From contig CAMBDN010000077.1 in NCBI GenBank assembly GCA_945865355.1, forward strand, positions 1 through 10,128: 10,128 nt of DNA, given 5' to 3'. The position numbers and the translations under genes are program-made. Below the pieces are notes generated by a model. The model ran no database searches. It was not told the DNA's origin and was given only the letters and a program-made list of their open reading frames with translations. How positions within the stretch are numbered: position 1 is the stretch's first letter; each line of letters starts with the position of its first letter. The stretch is from Legionella genomosp. 1 (GTDB lineage: Bacteria; Pseudomonadota; Gammaproteobacteria; Legionellales; Legionellaceae). Of the stretch, positions 1 through 6,463 are shown piece by piece.

Positions 1-1145
1 AAATTGTTACTCATCACCGTTTTTTCATGTAACAAAAATGACCATCTGTTATTAGATAGGCCTCGCAGACTAGGGTATGCGTTTTGATCTTGTAAGATAA
101 ACCGTTGAAAAGCCTTATCATTAGGCAAGAAATTACCCCCCACAATACCACTAGAGCGCGGGGTCAAAAATCTAAAATCACCACCCAACATCAAGCCACG
201 GAGAGTATATACATGAGGCACAATGGTAGCATCATAGTTAGGCGCAATATTCCAATAATAGGGTAATGCAAGATCTAAACCGCCAACATTAGAATATCCA
301 GGTGACGGCATTAAAAATCCAGATTTTCGTTTATGCGCGGTAGGGAAACTAAGGTACGGGGTATAAAAAACAGGCCAATCAGCGACACGTAACACCGCAT
401 TTCTAGCAACCACTTTTGCATTCGCATTATCAAAAGTAATCTCACTTGCCTCAATTTGCCATGCATCATCCTTTGGACTACAGGTCGTATAGGTAGCTTT
501 TCGTAACAGATAGTCTTGGTTAGCAAAACGCTCGACCCAACTCGCCCTACCCCAAGCGGGTAAAATAGCTCCTGCGTTATCTGTTTTAAAAAGGTAAAGT
601 GCATCTTCGACTTGGCCTGTTTTATCTTGCAGATGGATTGATACCTGTTTAGCAATCATTAAGCGATCAGGCTCAACGTATCTCACCCCCCCTAACAGGT
701 CAATGTGTGTGATTTTATTGTTTTTTGCATCACGATAAATATAAGCCGTTTGCGCACTCACAATTTGCTGCGACTGGTGCACTTCTACATCACCGATGAG
801 CTCTGAACGACCGTTTGTGGATAATTCCACCTGATCAGCCATAATCCTGACTTCATCAGCATCATCGAGAGGGGTAACTTTAGGTAATCGGTAAGAGCCA
901 TTGCAGATTGAAGAAGACGTTTCTGTTTGCCAACCTAGGCATTGCGCTATTTTTTCGCGATAAAGATCCGTCAGCGGCACATCACGTGACACCACACAAG
1001 CTTGCACCGGTATTGCAATATCAGGACCTTTTACTAATTCGCCAGCAGCATGCAAGGCAGCAGCCAAACTGGCCATTGCAAATACAATACCCTTTAGAAA
1101 TGCTCCCTTCCTTAGCGTATAATAAAACTTAATTTTCACCGCCAC
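1..1145 (-). CDS. lptD: LPS-assembly protein LptD (N-terminal part, runs off left edge)
   Basis: LptD is the outer-membrane beta-barrel that, with the lipoprotein LptE, inserts LPS into the outer leaflet. About 381 codons are present; the rest of the barrel lies beyond position 1. A signal peptide is visible: a basic n-region (residues 4-18), a hydrophobic core (19-31) and likely cleavage after LHA (about residue 33). The OstA-like periplasmic domain follows (VRIMADQVELS, ELIGDVEV), then Cys222 in YTTCSPKDDAW and early barrel motifs very close to E. coli LptD (FYTPYLSFP, KRKSGFLMP, LPYYWNIAPNYDATI). Cys69 in IAQCLGW aligns with the E. coli N-terminal disulphide Cys; Cys50 and Cys81 look additional. 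I chose GTG 1145 because AAGG (1153-1156) sits 7 nt upstream; GTG 1139 is possible, and an in-frame TAA lies just upstream. The gene is divergent from amgK, a common arrangement. Confidence 0.97.
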   Translation of the reverse strand, partial: MAVKIKFYYTLRKGAFLKGIVFAMASLAAALHAAGELVKGPDIAIPVQACVVSRDVPLTDLYREKIAQCLGWQTETSSSICNGSYRLPKVTPLDDADEVRIMADQVELSTNGRSELIGDVEVHQSQQIVSAQTAYIYRDAKNNKITHIDLLGGVRYVEPDRLMIAKQVSIHLQDKTGQVEDALYLFKTDNAGAILPAWGRASWVERFANQDYLLRKATYTTCSPKDDAWQIEASEITFDNANAKVVARNAVLRVADWPVFYTPYLSFPTAHKRKSGFLMPSPGYSNVGGLDLALPYYWNIAPNYDATIVPHVYTLRGLMLGGDFRFLTPRSSGIVGGNFLPNDKAFQRFILQDQNAYPSLRGLSNNRWSFLLHEKTVMSNN

Positions 1146-1224
1146 TAAAATACCTTATGATGCATACGTAAAGTTATACCCATATAGGGTGATATCAAGT
1201 AAAACGAGGGCAAAAAAGTATATC
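1146..1224. other. lptD/amgK divergent intergenic region
   Basis: This short AT-rich spacer must hold the promoters of lptD (minus) and probably amgK (plus). On the minus strand TATAAC (1173-1178) is a reasonable -10 for lptD, but I see no good -35 at 17 nt. A small dyad, ACCC (1178-1181) and GGGT (1187-1190), overlaps that element and could be an operator, although it is too short to claim. No convincing plus-strand promoter was found. Confidence 0.35.
1153..1156 (-). promoter_or_regulatory. Shine-Dalgarno for lptD GTG start
   Basis: AAGG on the minus strand lies 7 nt before GTG 1145. It favours that codon over the second in-frame GTG at 1139 and over the later ATG inside the signal peptide, which would remove the basic n-region. 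Confidence 0.5.
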
Positions 1225-2226
1225 ATGCATACACGGCAAAACGAACTCAACAAGTGGCTTAAAAATACACTTGAAAACAAGCCTTTTACCTTAGCTCCAT
1301 TAGCTGGGGATGCAAGCTTTCGGCAATATTATCGTCTCTATTGTGATGAACGAAGTTATGTGGTCATGGATGCACCACCTGATAAGGAGGCGATAGATCC
1401 CTTTATCAAAATAGGCAATCTACTTGCAATAAACGGTGTACATACCCCAGCGATACTTGCTGCCGAATTGACGCAAGGATTTATCCTGCTCGAAGATCTA
1501 GGCGATCAAATGCTGCTCGGTGCGTTGTCTCATACTAATGCCAATGAGCTCTATACAGCTGCAATGACGACGCTACTCCGTATTCAGCAGTGTCCCACCA
1601 ACTTGCCACAATTACCGGATTTTGATAGCGCTTATATGTTAAAAGAACTAGCGTTATTTCATGAATGGTTTTTAAAGGCCTATTTGGAATTAATATTAAC
1701 GACAAAGGAAGAATTACTTTTAGAAGAAACCTTTGACTGGCTTACCGCGCAGATCAGCACACAACCCCAACTGTTTATCCATCGAGACTACCATTCACGC
1801 AACTTGATGCTAGTGAACCCCAAAAACTCAAATGATATTGGCGTGATTGATTTTCAGGATGCTATGCGTGGCCCAATCACTTATGACCTCGTTTCCTTAC
1901 TGAAAGATTGTTATGTCCAATGGCCACGAGAGCAGGTCATTCAGTGGCTAACTTATTTTTATAACAACCTACCGACGACGCACAGCTGGACACTAATGGA
2001 CTTTATTCGTGCTTTCGATTTATGCGGATTACAACGCCACTTAAAGGTATTGGGTATTTTTTGTCGCCTGCATTTACGCGATCATAAAGCGGCCTATTTA
2101 CGAGATTTACCGTTAACATTTAACTATGTTAAAGCCTGCACAGAAAGCTATCCGGAGTTGCGCCCCTTCTTTGATTTTATGCAGACAAGAGTGTACCAAC
2201 CATTTGCAGCGAAGTGCCCATTATGA
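1225..2226 (+). CDS. amgK: AmgK: N-acetylmuramate/N-acetylglucosamine anomeric kinase
   Basis: AmgK phosphorylates the anomeric carbon of MurNAc (and GlcNAc) released in wall turnover. MurU then converts MurNAc-1-P to UDP-MurNAc, bypassing de novo synthesis (the fosfomycin-insensitive salvage route known from Pseudomonas). The 333-aa protein has the aminoglycoside-phosphotransferase fold: the family signature GDASFRQYYRL near the N-terminus, VVMDAPPDKE, the catalytic loop HRDYHSRN (His186, Asp188, Asn193) and the metal-binding DFQDA (Asp209). Length matches the family. I prefer ATG 1225: an upstream in-frame GTG at 1189 would add 12 residues not expected in the family. A GAGGG at 1206-1210 is rather distant. 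The stop overlaps the murU start as ATGA, implying translational coupling. Confidence 0.95.
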   Translation: MHTRQNELNKWLKNTLENKPFTLAPLAGDASFRQYYRLYCDERSYVVMDAPPDKEAIDPFIKIGNLLAINGVHTPAILAAELTQGFILLEDLGDQMLLGALSHTNANELYTAAMTTLLRIQQCPTNLPQLPDFDSAYMLKELALFHEWFLKAYLELILTTKEELLLEETFDWLTAQISTQPQLFIHRDYHSRNLMLVNPKNSNDIGVIDFQDAMRGPITYDLVSLLKDCYVQWPREQVIQWLTYFYNNLPTTHSWTLMDFIRAFDLCGLQRHLKVLGIFCRLHLRDHKAAYLRDLPLTFNYVKACTESYPELRPFFDFMQTRVYQPFAAKCPL

Positions 2227-2882
2227 AGACAGCAATGATCTTGGCTGCAGGTCGCGGTGAGCGATTACGCCCATTAACTGATCTGCGACCAAAAGCACTG
2301 TGTACAGTGCACAAGATTCCGCTCATTGAATACCACGTTGTAAACCTCGCCTCAGCAGGTTTTGAACGCATCGTCATTAATCATGCCTATTTGGGCGGCC
2401 AAATTCGCCAGCACTTGGGGGATGGCGCCCGATGGAATATTGAAATTTGCTATTCACCAGAGCCCCCAGGGGCACTTGAGACCGGTGGAGGCATTGTGAA
2501 TGCCTTATCTCTATTGGGGAATCAACCATTCGTGACGGTGAATGCAGACATTTTTACTGATTATGATTTTTCATCGCTAAAAATACCTTTGACAAGTCTC
2601 GCGCATGTTGTACTTGTTAACAAGCCGACCTATTTCCAGCATAGCGACTTTGGTCTCACCCAGTCAGATTTACTGGATAATGCCAATAGAAAATATATCT
2701 TTTCTGGCATTAACTGCTATCGTCCTGAGCTCTTCAATCATCGTTTACAAGGCCGTTACTCAGTTATCCCTTTATTACGTCAAGTAACAGAGAATAAACA
2801 GGTAACAGGAGAGGTATATCAAGGAAGATGGATCGATATTGGTTCACCCGAACGATTAGAGTTTGCTAATAAGATCGTTTAA
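2223..2882 (+). CDS. murU: MurU: N-acetylmuramate-1-phosphate uridylyltransferase
   Basis: MurU transfers UMP from UTP to MurNAc-1-P, giving UDP-MurNAc and pyrophosphate: the second step after AmgK in cytosolic peptidoglycan recycling. The 219-aa protein is a compact single-domain sugar nucleotidyltransferase. The N-terminal nucleotide-binding loop is LAAGRGERLRPLT (residues 7-19), followed by RPKAL (Lys24), then ETGGGI (86-91), the metal-site NADIFTDYDF (Asp109) and the C-terminal WIDIGSPERL. Length fits MurU and lacks the extra C-terminal domain of GlmU-type enzymes. ATG 2223 gives the usual family N-terminus; GTG 2214 would add only three residues. It overlaps amgK by 4 nt and ends 9 nt from a convergent gene. 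Confidence 0.95.
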   Translation: MKTAMILAAGRGERLRPLTDLRPKALCTVHKIPLIEYHVVNLASAGFERIVINHAYLGGQIRQHLGDGARWNIEICYSPEPPGALETGGGIVNALSLLGNQPFVTVNADIFTDYDFSSLKIPLTSLAHVVLVNKPTYFQHSDFGLTQSDLLDNANRKYIFSGINCYRPELFNHRLQGRYSVIPLLRQVTENKQVTGEVYQGRWIDIGSPERLEFANKIV

Positions 2883-2891
2883 CCGTATCAA

Positions 2892-3173
2892 TTACTCTGC
2901 TTCAGGAAAAGGCTGCTCTTGTACAGTAATATGGATTGATTTATTGTGTTTCTGCACATAATGCGCGAACCCAGCATCTTTGTTACTGATTTTATTCCGC
3001 AGAGTTTCTGGGTTTGCTCTCACCTTCTCGCCCTTTTCATCTTGCTTGATACGCCCATCTTTAGTCCCCTCATAAATTACACCGCCTTTACTAATCATGT
3101 AATTTTCAGCTAGCCAAGCGTTGAATAATTTATCAAGGGCATCAACAGTTTCTTTACTCAGTTCCTCTGCCAT
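2892..3173 (-). CDS. Hypothetical protein, 93 aa, second gene of orphan pair
   Basis: I do not recognise a characterised family. The protein is small, soluble and highly charged, with no signal peptide or membrane segment. It starts with a likely amphipathic helix (ETVDALDKLFNAWLAEN), continues with a Gly/Lys/Asp-rich stretch (SKGGVIYEGTKDGRIKQDEKG) that looks like a beta-hairpin or loop, and ends in an acidic tail (QEQPFPEAE). I chose ATG 3173 because AAAGGAG lies exactly 7 nt upstream; a TTG at 3194 would place that Shine-Dalgarno inside the gene. It is 27 nt downstream of the 163-aa gene and in the same reading frame, so the two are very probably co-transcribed. It converges on murU with a 9-nt gap. 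Confidence 0.8.
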   Translation of the reverse strand: MAEELSKETVDALDKLFNAWLAENYMISKGGVIYEGTKDGRIKQDEKGEKVRANPETLRNKISNKDAGFAHYVQKHNKSIHITVQEQPFPEAE

Positions 3174-3180
3174 GAATTGA

Positions 3181-3187
3181 CTCCTTT
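3181..3187 (-). promoter_or_regulatory. Strong Shine-Dalgarno deciding the 3173 start
   Basis: AAAGGAG on the minus strand lies 7 nt before ATG 3173. It is among the best ribosome-binding sites in the window. It argues that the downstream small ORF is translated independently and is not merely the remnant of a gene broken by a stop codon. Confidence 0.7.
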
Positions 3188-3200
3188 GGTACAACTATCT

Positions 3201-3692
3201 TTACTGAGTCGTTCTGCCACTGCCAGGAGATGCCTCCTCCGATACTTGTGCTTCAGCAGTCGCAGCCTCTCCAAGTAATCCATAACCACGCACTAGCTGC
3301 GCTGTCTCGTTGATAGCAAAATTAAACTCAACATTAATTGGCTTTTCACTACCGATTGATTCAGCCCCCGCTTTGGCCAATTCCTCTAGATTACGAGCAT
3401 AATTTACTTCTGCGGGAGTCGTCGCTTCCTGAGAACCCCAAATACGCCCGCTAGTAGCATGTGCCTCGACAATATTAGCTGTCAAGTTCTTAAGATTATC
3501 CAGCACTTTTTTCACAGGCTCTTTATCTTGTAAGCCAAGACTGGTATATCGATCTGTAATCTGTTTCAGAAAATACGTTGCAGCCTCACCCGTTTTATCA
3601 GAAAGTATCAGTTGAGCACACGCCATAACCGTCTCAGAGTCCGGAGCAAATGCGTTCCCCTTACCTGACTTCCTAACGATGTCTAATGCCAT
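3201..3692 (-). CDS. Hypothetical protein, 163 aa, first gene of orphan pair
   Basis: No family recognised. The composition is that of a soluble, mostly helical protein: Ala/Glu/Lys-rich stretches such as DKTGEAATYFLKQITDRY (about 32-48) and EPVKKVLDNLKNLTANIVEAH (about 57-77), with an FNFAINETAQLVRGYGLLGE segment near 122-141. The C-terminal ~20 residues are low-complexity, small and Glu-rich (AEAQVSEEASPGSGRTTQ). There is no signal peptide or membrane helix. ATG 3692 is preceded by GAGG (3704-3707) at 11 nt and by an extended -10 promoter. It is followed by the 93-aa gene 27 nt downstream. Coding status is supported by the promoter, ribosome-binding site, length and operon arrangement; function is unknown. 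Confidence 0.8.
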   Translation of the reverse strand: MALDIVRKSGKGNAFAPDSETVMACAQLILSDKTGEAATYFLKQITDRYTSLGLQDKEPVKKVLDNLKNLTANIVEAHATSGRIWGSQEATTPAEVNYARNLEELAKAGAESIGSEKPINVEFNFAINETAQLVRGYGLLGEAATAEAQVSEEASPGSGRTTQ

Positions 3693-3715
3693 ATTTGGTT
3701 CAACCTCAAATACAC

Positions 3716-3779
3716 GTTATCTTCTCCCTGTATTATAGCAAATTGTTACTATGTACTCTTCATTGCTGAACAAGATAAC
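3716..3779. repeat. 8-bp inverted repeat flanking the orphan-pair promoter
   Basis: GTTATCTT (3716-3723) and AAGATAAC (3772-3779) are perfect reverse complements 48 nt apart, on either side of the extended -10. They could be a split operator for a regulator that loops or binds twice, or chance. The spacing is too long for an efficient terminator, and no U-tract follows. Confidence 0.35.
3732..3740 (-). promoter_or_regulatory. Extended -10 promoter for the orphan pair
   Basis: The minus strand reads TGCTATAAT: a perfect TATAAT (3732-3737) preceded by the TGn extension (3738-3740). No good -35 is seen 17 nt upstream, as is common for extended -10 promoters. Predicted transcription would begin near 3725, about 30 nt before the ATG at 3692. 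The element lies in the gap downstream of fadE, so the pair can be transcribed independently of fadE. Confidence 0.55.
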
Positions 3780-3798
3780 TGTTAAAAGACTGTAAAAA

Positions 3799-6237
3799 TT
3801 AGTCCAAGGGCGTCTTCAGCTCATTGGTTACTGAAGGAAATGTTTTCTTTTTCATCGACTCAAGTGTAAATTCATCGACTTGTATCGCATCCCAACGCGC
3901 TTTTTCAACGGCAACCAATTCATCCATTTCATGTTGAGACAAACCACCTGCCGCAACCTTCTCTGCTAATTTTTCTTTCAAAACATCAAACGAATGGCGC
4001 TTTAATTCACTAATTTTTTTATAAAGCTCGCTATGCTTGATCATCAGTTGAAGTGCATGCTCCATTCTATCAACGGGTTGGCTCGCATCGCCACTTAAAT
4101 AAACAGACTTGGTCAATTGCGTTCGATAATGATTATTTTGTGTCATCAGCTTTGCTAATTGCTGATCAAGTTTATCACTGGGATAATGCATGGTTTGTCC
4201 CCATGGAAATGCCAAGAGGCGCACCAAGAATCCTACTCCTCGAGCTGGAAAATTTCTGCAAAAAGCAATCATGGATTTTTGTGCGTGGTAAAAGCAGTAT
4301 GAAACCGCCCACTTCGCATGTAATTTTTGATCATCATGTTCTTCATTTTGTTTACAATAATGAAGGACCGCCATTGCCATATAGAGGTAAGACAGTCCAT
4401 CTGCAAGCCTTGCAGACAAGCGTTCTTTACGCTTTAAATCCCCACCTAAGGATATCAATGAGAGATCAGCCAACCAGGAAAACGCATAACTTAAGCGCTC
4501 AAGACGTTGATATTCTCTCCTAAGTGGGCCATCTGGAGTTGTTATCAATAGACCCCCGGTCCAAGCAGAACCGATTGTTTTGGCAAAATTACGCATAAAA
4601 TACGCAATATGCTTCCAAATTAGATGCCCAAACGCTTCCTTATCTTGCTGTGCAATGGCATAGAATTCGTCGCGAATAAAGGGATGACAAGCCATCGAGC
4701 CTTGGCCAAAAATCAATAAATTACGTGACATGATATTAGCACCTTCAACAGTCACAGAAATCGGAATGCCTTGATAATAGTTAGACAGATAGTTTCGCGG
4801 ACCGACAACGACAGTACGCCCACCGTGCACATCCATGGCCGAATTAATGGCAATGCGCGCCAATTCCGTATTGAAATATTTGGTAATAGCTGATGCAACG
4901 GACGGTTTTTTATGTTCATTCACCGCAGCTATCGTTAATAATCGCGTGGCCATTACCAGATAATTCAAACCAGCGATTTCGGCTAATTTTTCTTCTATGC
5001 CTTCAAATTGTGCAATTTCCACACCAAATTGCCGTCTAATACGTGCAAAAGCACCCGACGTAATGTATGCAACAGAAGATGAGGCAGCCCCTAAGGCAGG
5101 TAATGAAATAGACCGGCCAATCGATAAACACTCAACTAACATTTGCCAGCCATGCCCAGCTTGCTCTTGGCCACCAATGATACTGGTGATCGGTACAAAA
5201 ATATTTTCGCCACGAATTGTACCATTCATAAAGGGTTGATCAGCAGGTAGATGGCGGTTACCAATCTCTAGATGCTCCACATCACGAGAAATGAGTAAGC
5301 AGGTAATCCCTTCCATACCCGTTCCTTGTAGCAAACCCTCGGGATCCTTCAATTTGACAGCAAGGCCAATCAGTGTGGCTACTGGAGACAAGGTAATCCA
5401 ACGCTTGTTTAATTTGAGCATAAGCCCCAATACCATTTTCCCGTCAACTTTTTTCTTCATTACGACTGCTTCAGACTTGATTGAGGTAGCATCACTACCG
5501 GCATCTGGTTCAGTTAAAGCAAAACAAGGGATATCAATGCCCTTAGCCAGTCTTGGCAGATAGTAGGCTTTTTGTTCATCTGTTCCATAATGTTGTAATA
5601 ACTCACCGGGTCCTAATGAGTTAGGAACCATGACTGTTACCGCCGCCACGCCTGAACGACTAGCAATTTTTAAAACGATATCGGAGTGCGCCCTGGCTGA
5701 AAACCCCTTGCCACCAAATTCTTTAGCAATCACTAAACCGAAAAATCCACTGTCCTTGAGGTAGCTCCATACATTATCGGGAAGATCTTTCGCTTGACTA
5801 ATCTCCCACTCATCCAACATCGAACAGAGCGTCGCTGTCTCATGATCAAGAAATGCTTGCTCCTCTTGGGTCAACGAGGTAGATATACCGGCCAATCGCT
5901 TCCAATCGGGCGTACCGGTGAAGATATCCTTTTCCAACCAAGTATCACCCGCATTCAGTGCTTCTTCTTCCGTTTTAGATAATTTCGGGATGGAATGAAC
6001 TGCACGCTGAAACAATTTATTGCTGATAGCCGCTCTAGCAGGCTCAACACGTAAAATTAAGACAATCACCCCGATAATCGCCCAGAGGAGGATGCCTGGT
6101 ATCCATGGTAGCCCAATGAAAAAAGTAGCCCCTATTAAATAGACAACACTGCCTATTTCCCATACCAAAGGGCTCATTGCACGGTAGAGTATCGTGAGCG
6201 TAAAAAGCAGGTATAACAAGAACAAGCCTGTAGCCAT
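3799..6237 (-). CDS. fadE: FadE: membrane-associated acyl-CoA dehydrogenase
   Basis: FadE catalyses the first, FAD-dependent step of fatty-acid beta-oxidation: acyl-CoA to trans-2-enoyl-CoA. At 812 aa it matches the long E. coli-type FadE (814 aa). Two or three hydrophobic segments occupy roughly residues 4-62 (membrane anchor). The acyl-CoA dehydrogenase core follows: N-terminal helical domain from about 90, middle domain with ALTEPDAGSDATSIKSEA, and the C-terminal domain with catalytic Glu498 in ISVTVEGANIMSRNLLIFGQG. The FadE-specific C-terminal extension of about 280 residues is complete. ATG 6237 is supported by GAAGGAA at 6243-6249. A candidate promoter (6319-6347) and an inverted repeat in the leader lie upstream. 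It is divergent from the polyphosphate operon; no other fad gene is in the window. Confidence 0.98.
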   Translation of the reverse strand: MATGLFLLYLLFTLTILYRAMSPLVWEIGSVVYLIGATFFIGLPWIPGILLWAIIGVIVLILRVEPARAAISNKLFQRAVHSIPKLSKTEEEALNAGDTWLEKDIFTGTPDWKRLAGISTSLTQEEQAFLDHETATLCSMLDEWEISQAKDLPDNVWSYLKDSGFFGLVIAKEFGGKGFSARAHSDIVLKIASRSGVAAVTVMVPNSLGPGELLQHYGTDEQKAYYLPRLAKGIDIPCFALTEPDAGSDATSIKSEAVVMKKKVDGKMVLGLMLKLNKRWITLSPVATLIGLAVKLKDPEGLLQGTGMEGITCLLISRDVEHLEIGNRHLPADQPFMNGTIRGENIFVPITSIIGGQEQAGHGWQMLVECLSIGRSISLPALGAASSSVAYITSGAFARIRRQFGVEIAQFEGIEEKLAEIAGLNYLVMATRLLTIAAVNEHKKPSVASAITKYFNTELARIAINSAMDVHGGRTVVVGPRNYLSNYYQGIPISVTVEGANIMSRNLLIFGQGSMACHPFIRDEFYAIAQQDKEAFGHLIWKHIAYFMRNFAKTIGSAWTGGLLITTPDGPLRREYQRLERLSYAFSWLADLSLISLGGDLKRKERLSARLADGLSYLYMAMAVLHYCKQNEEHDDQKLHAKWAVSYCFYHAQKSMIAFCRNFPARGVGFLVRLLAFPWGQTMHYPSDKLDQQLAKLMTQNNHYRTQLTKSVYLSGDASQPVDRMEHALQLMIKHSELYKKISELKRHSFDVLKEKLAEKVAAGGLSQHEMDELVAVEKARWDAIQVDEFTLESMKKKTFPSVTNELKTPLD

Positions 6238-6256
6238 AAAATTCCTTCGTTAACTC

Positions 6257-6299
6257 AGGGCATAATGACCATTGGCTTCACGACCAAAAGCTATGCCCT
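6257..6299 (-). repeat. Inverted repeat/possible hairpin in fadE leader
   Basis: AGGGCATA (6257-6264) and TATGCCCT (6292-6299) are perfect 8-bp reverse complements with a 27-nt spacer. A nested 4-bp pair, TTGG (6272-6275) and CCAA (6284-6287), lies inside. On the minus strand this falls between the candidate fadE promoter and the fadE Shine-Dalgarno (6243-6249). It could be an mRNA hairpin next to the ribosome-binding site or an operator dyad. There is no T-run after it, so it is not an obvious terminator. Confidence 0.4.
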
Positions 6300-6318
6300 A
6301 ACATTGCCTAAACGTATT

Positions 6319-6347
6319 ATGATAACAACTCAAAATAATTCTGCCAG
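6319..6347 (-). promoter_or_regulatory. Candidate fadE promoter
   Basis: On the minus strand CTGGCA (6342-6347, 4/6 match to -35) is followed after exactly 17 nt by TATCAT (6319-6324, 5/6 match to -10), with a TGn extension (6325-6327). Transcription would start near 6312, giving a leader of about 75 nt. In many bacteria fadE is repressed by FadR or PsrA-type fatty-acid regulators; I cannot identify such a site with confidence here. Confidence 0.4.
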
Positions 6348-6463
6348 TACTAATGTAACTTTGCGTGCATTCAGATTAATTTTTTCAAATGAGCGGTGCA
6401 ATACTTGCATTAGCCAACGGAATCCCATAGCGTTAAATCCACGGGTATTTTTTAGTATTAATA

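Noticed and set aside
311..655. Minus-strand ORF of 114 codons
   Set aside because: It overlaps the true lptD frame on the same strand but in a different phase; the lptD frame carries the conserved barrel motifs, so this is a shadow.
816..824. Perfect DnaA-box-like 9-mer (TTATCCACA on the minus strand)
   Set aside because: It is a single copy inside the lptD coding sequence, encoding conserved OstA-domain residues, with no cluster, AT-rich unwinding element or dnaA/dnaN context; chance is the better explanation.
1102..1113. Strong Shine-Dalgarno-like AAGGAAGGGAGC on the minus strand just inside lptD
   Set aside because: No ATG, GTG or TTG in the lptD frame follows at suitable spacing, and starting there would remove the basic n-region of the signal peptide; it encodes RKGA of the n-region.
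908..1132. Plus-strand ORF of 74 codons
   Set aside because: It lies opposite the signal peptide and N-terminus of lptD, whose minus-strand translation gives an unmistakable LptD; no ribosome-binding site or family resemblance on the plus strand.
2177..2377. Minus-strand ORF of 66 codons across the amgK/murU junction
   Set aside because: It is antisense to the highly conserved N-terminus of MurU; no supporting signals.
4053..4523. Plus-strand ORF of 156 codons
   Set aside because: It lies fully opposite fadE, within the conserved C-terminal extension; no independent coding evidence.
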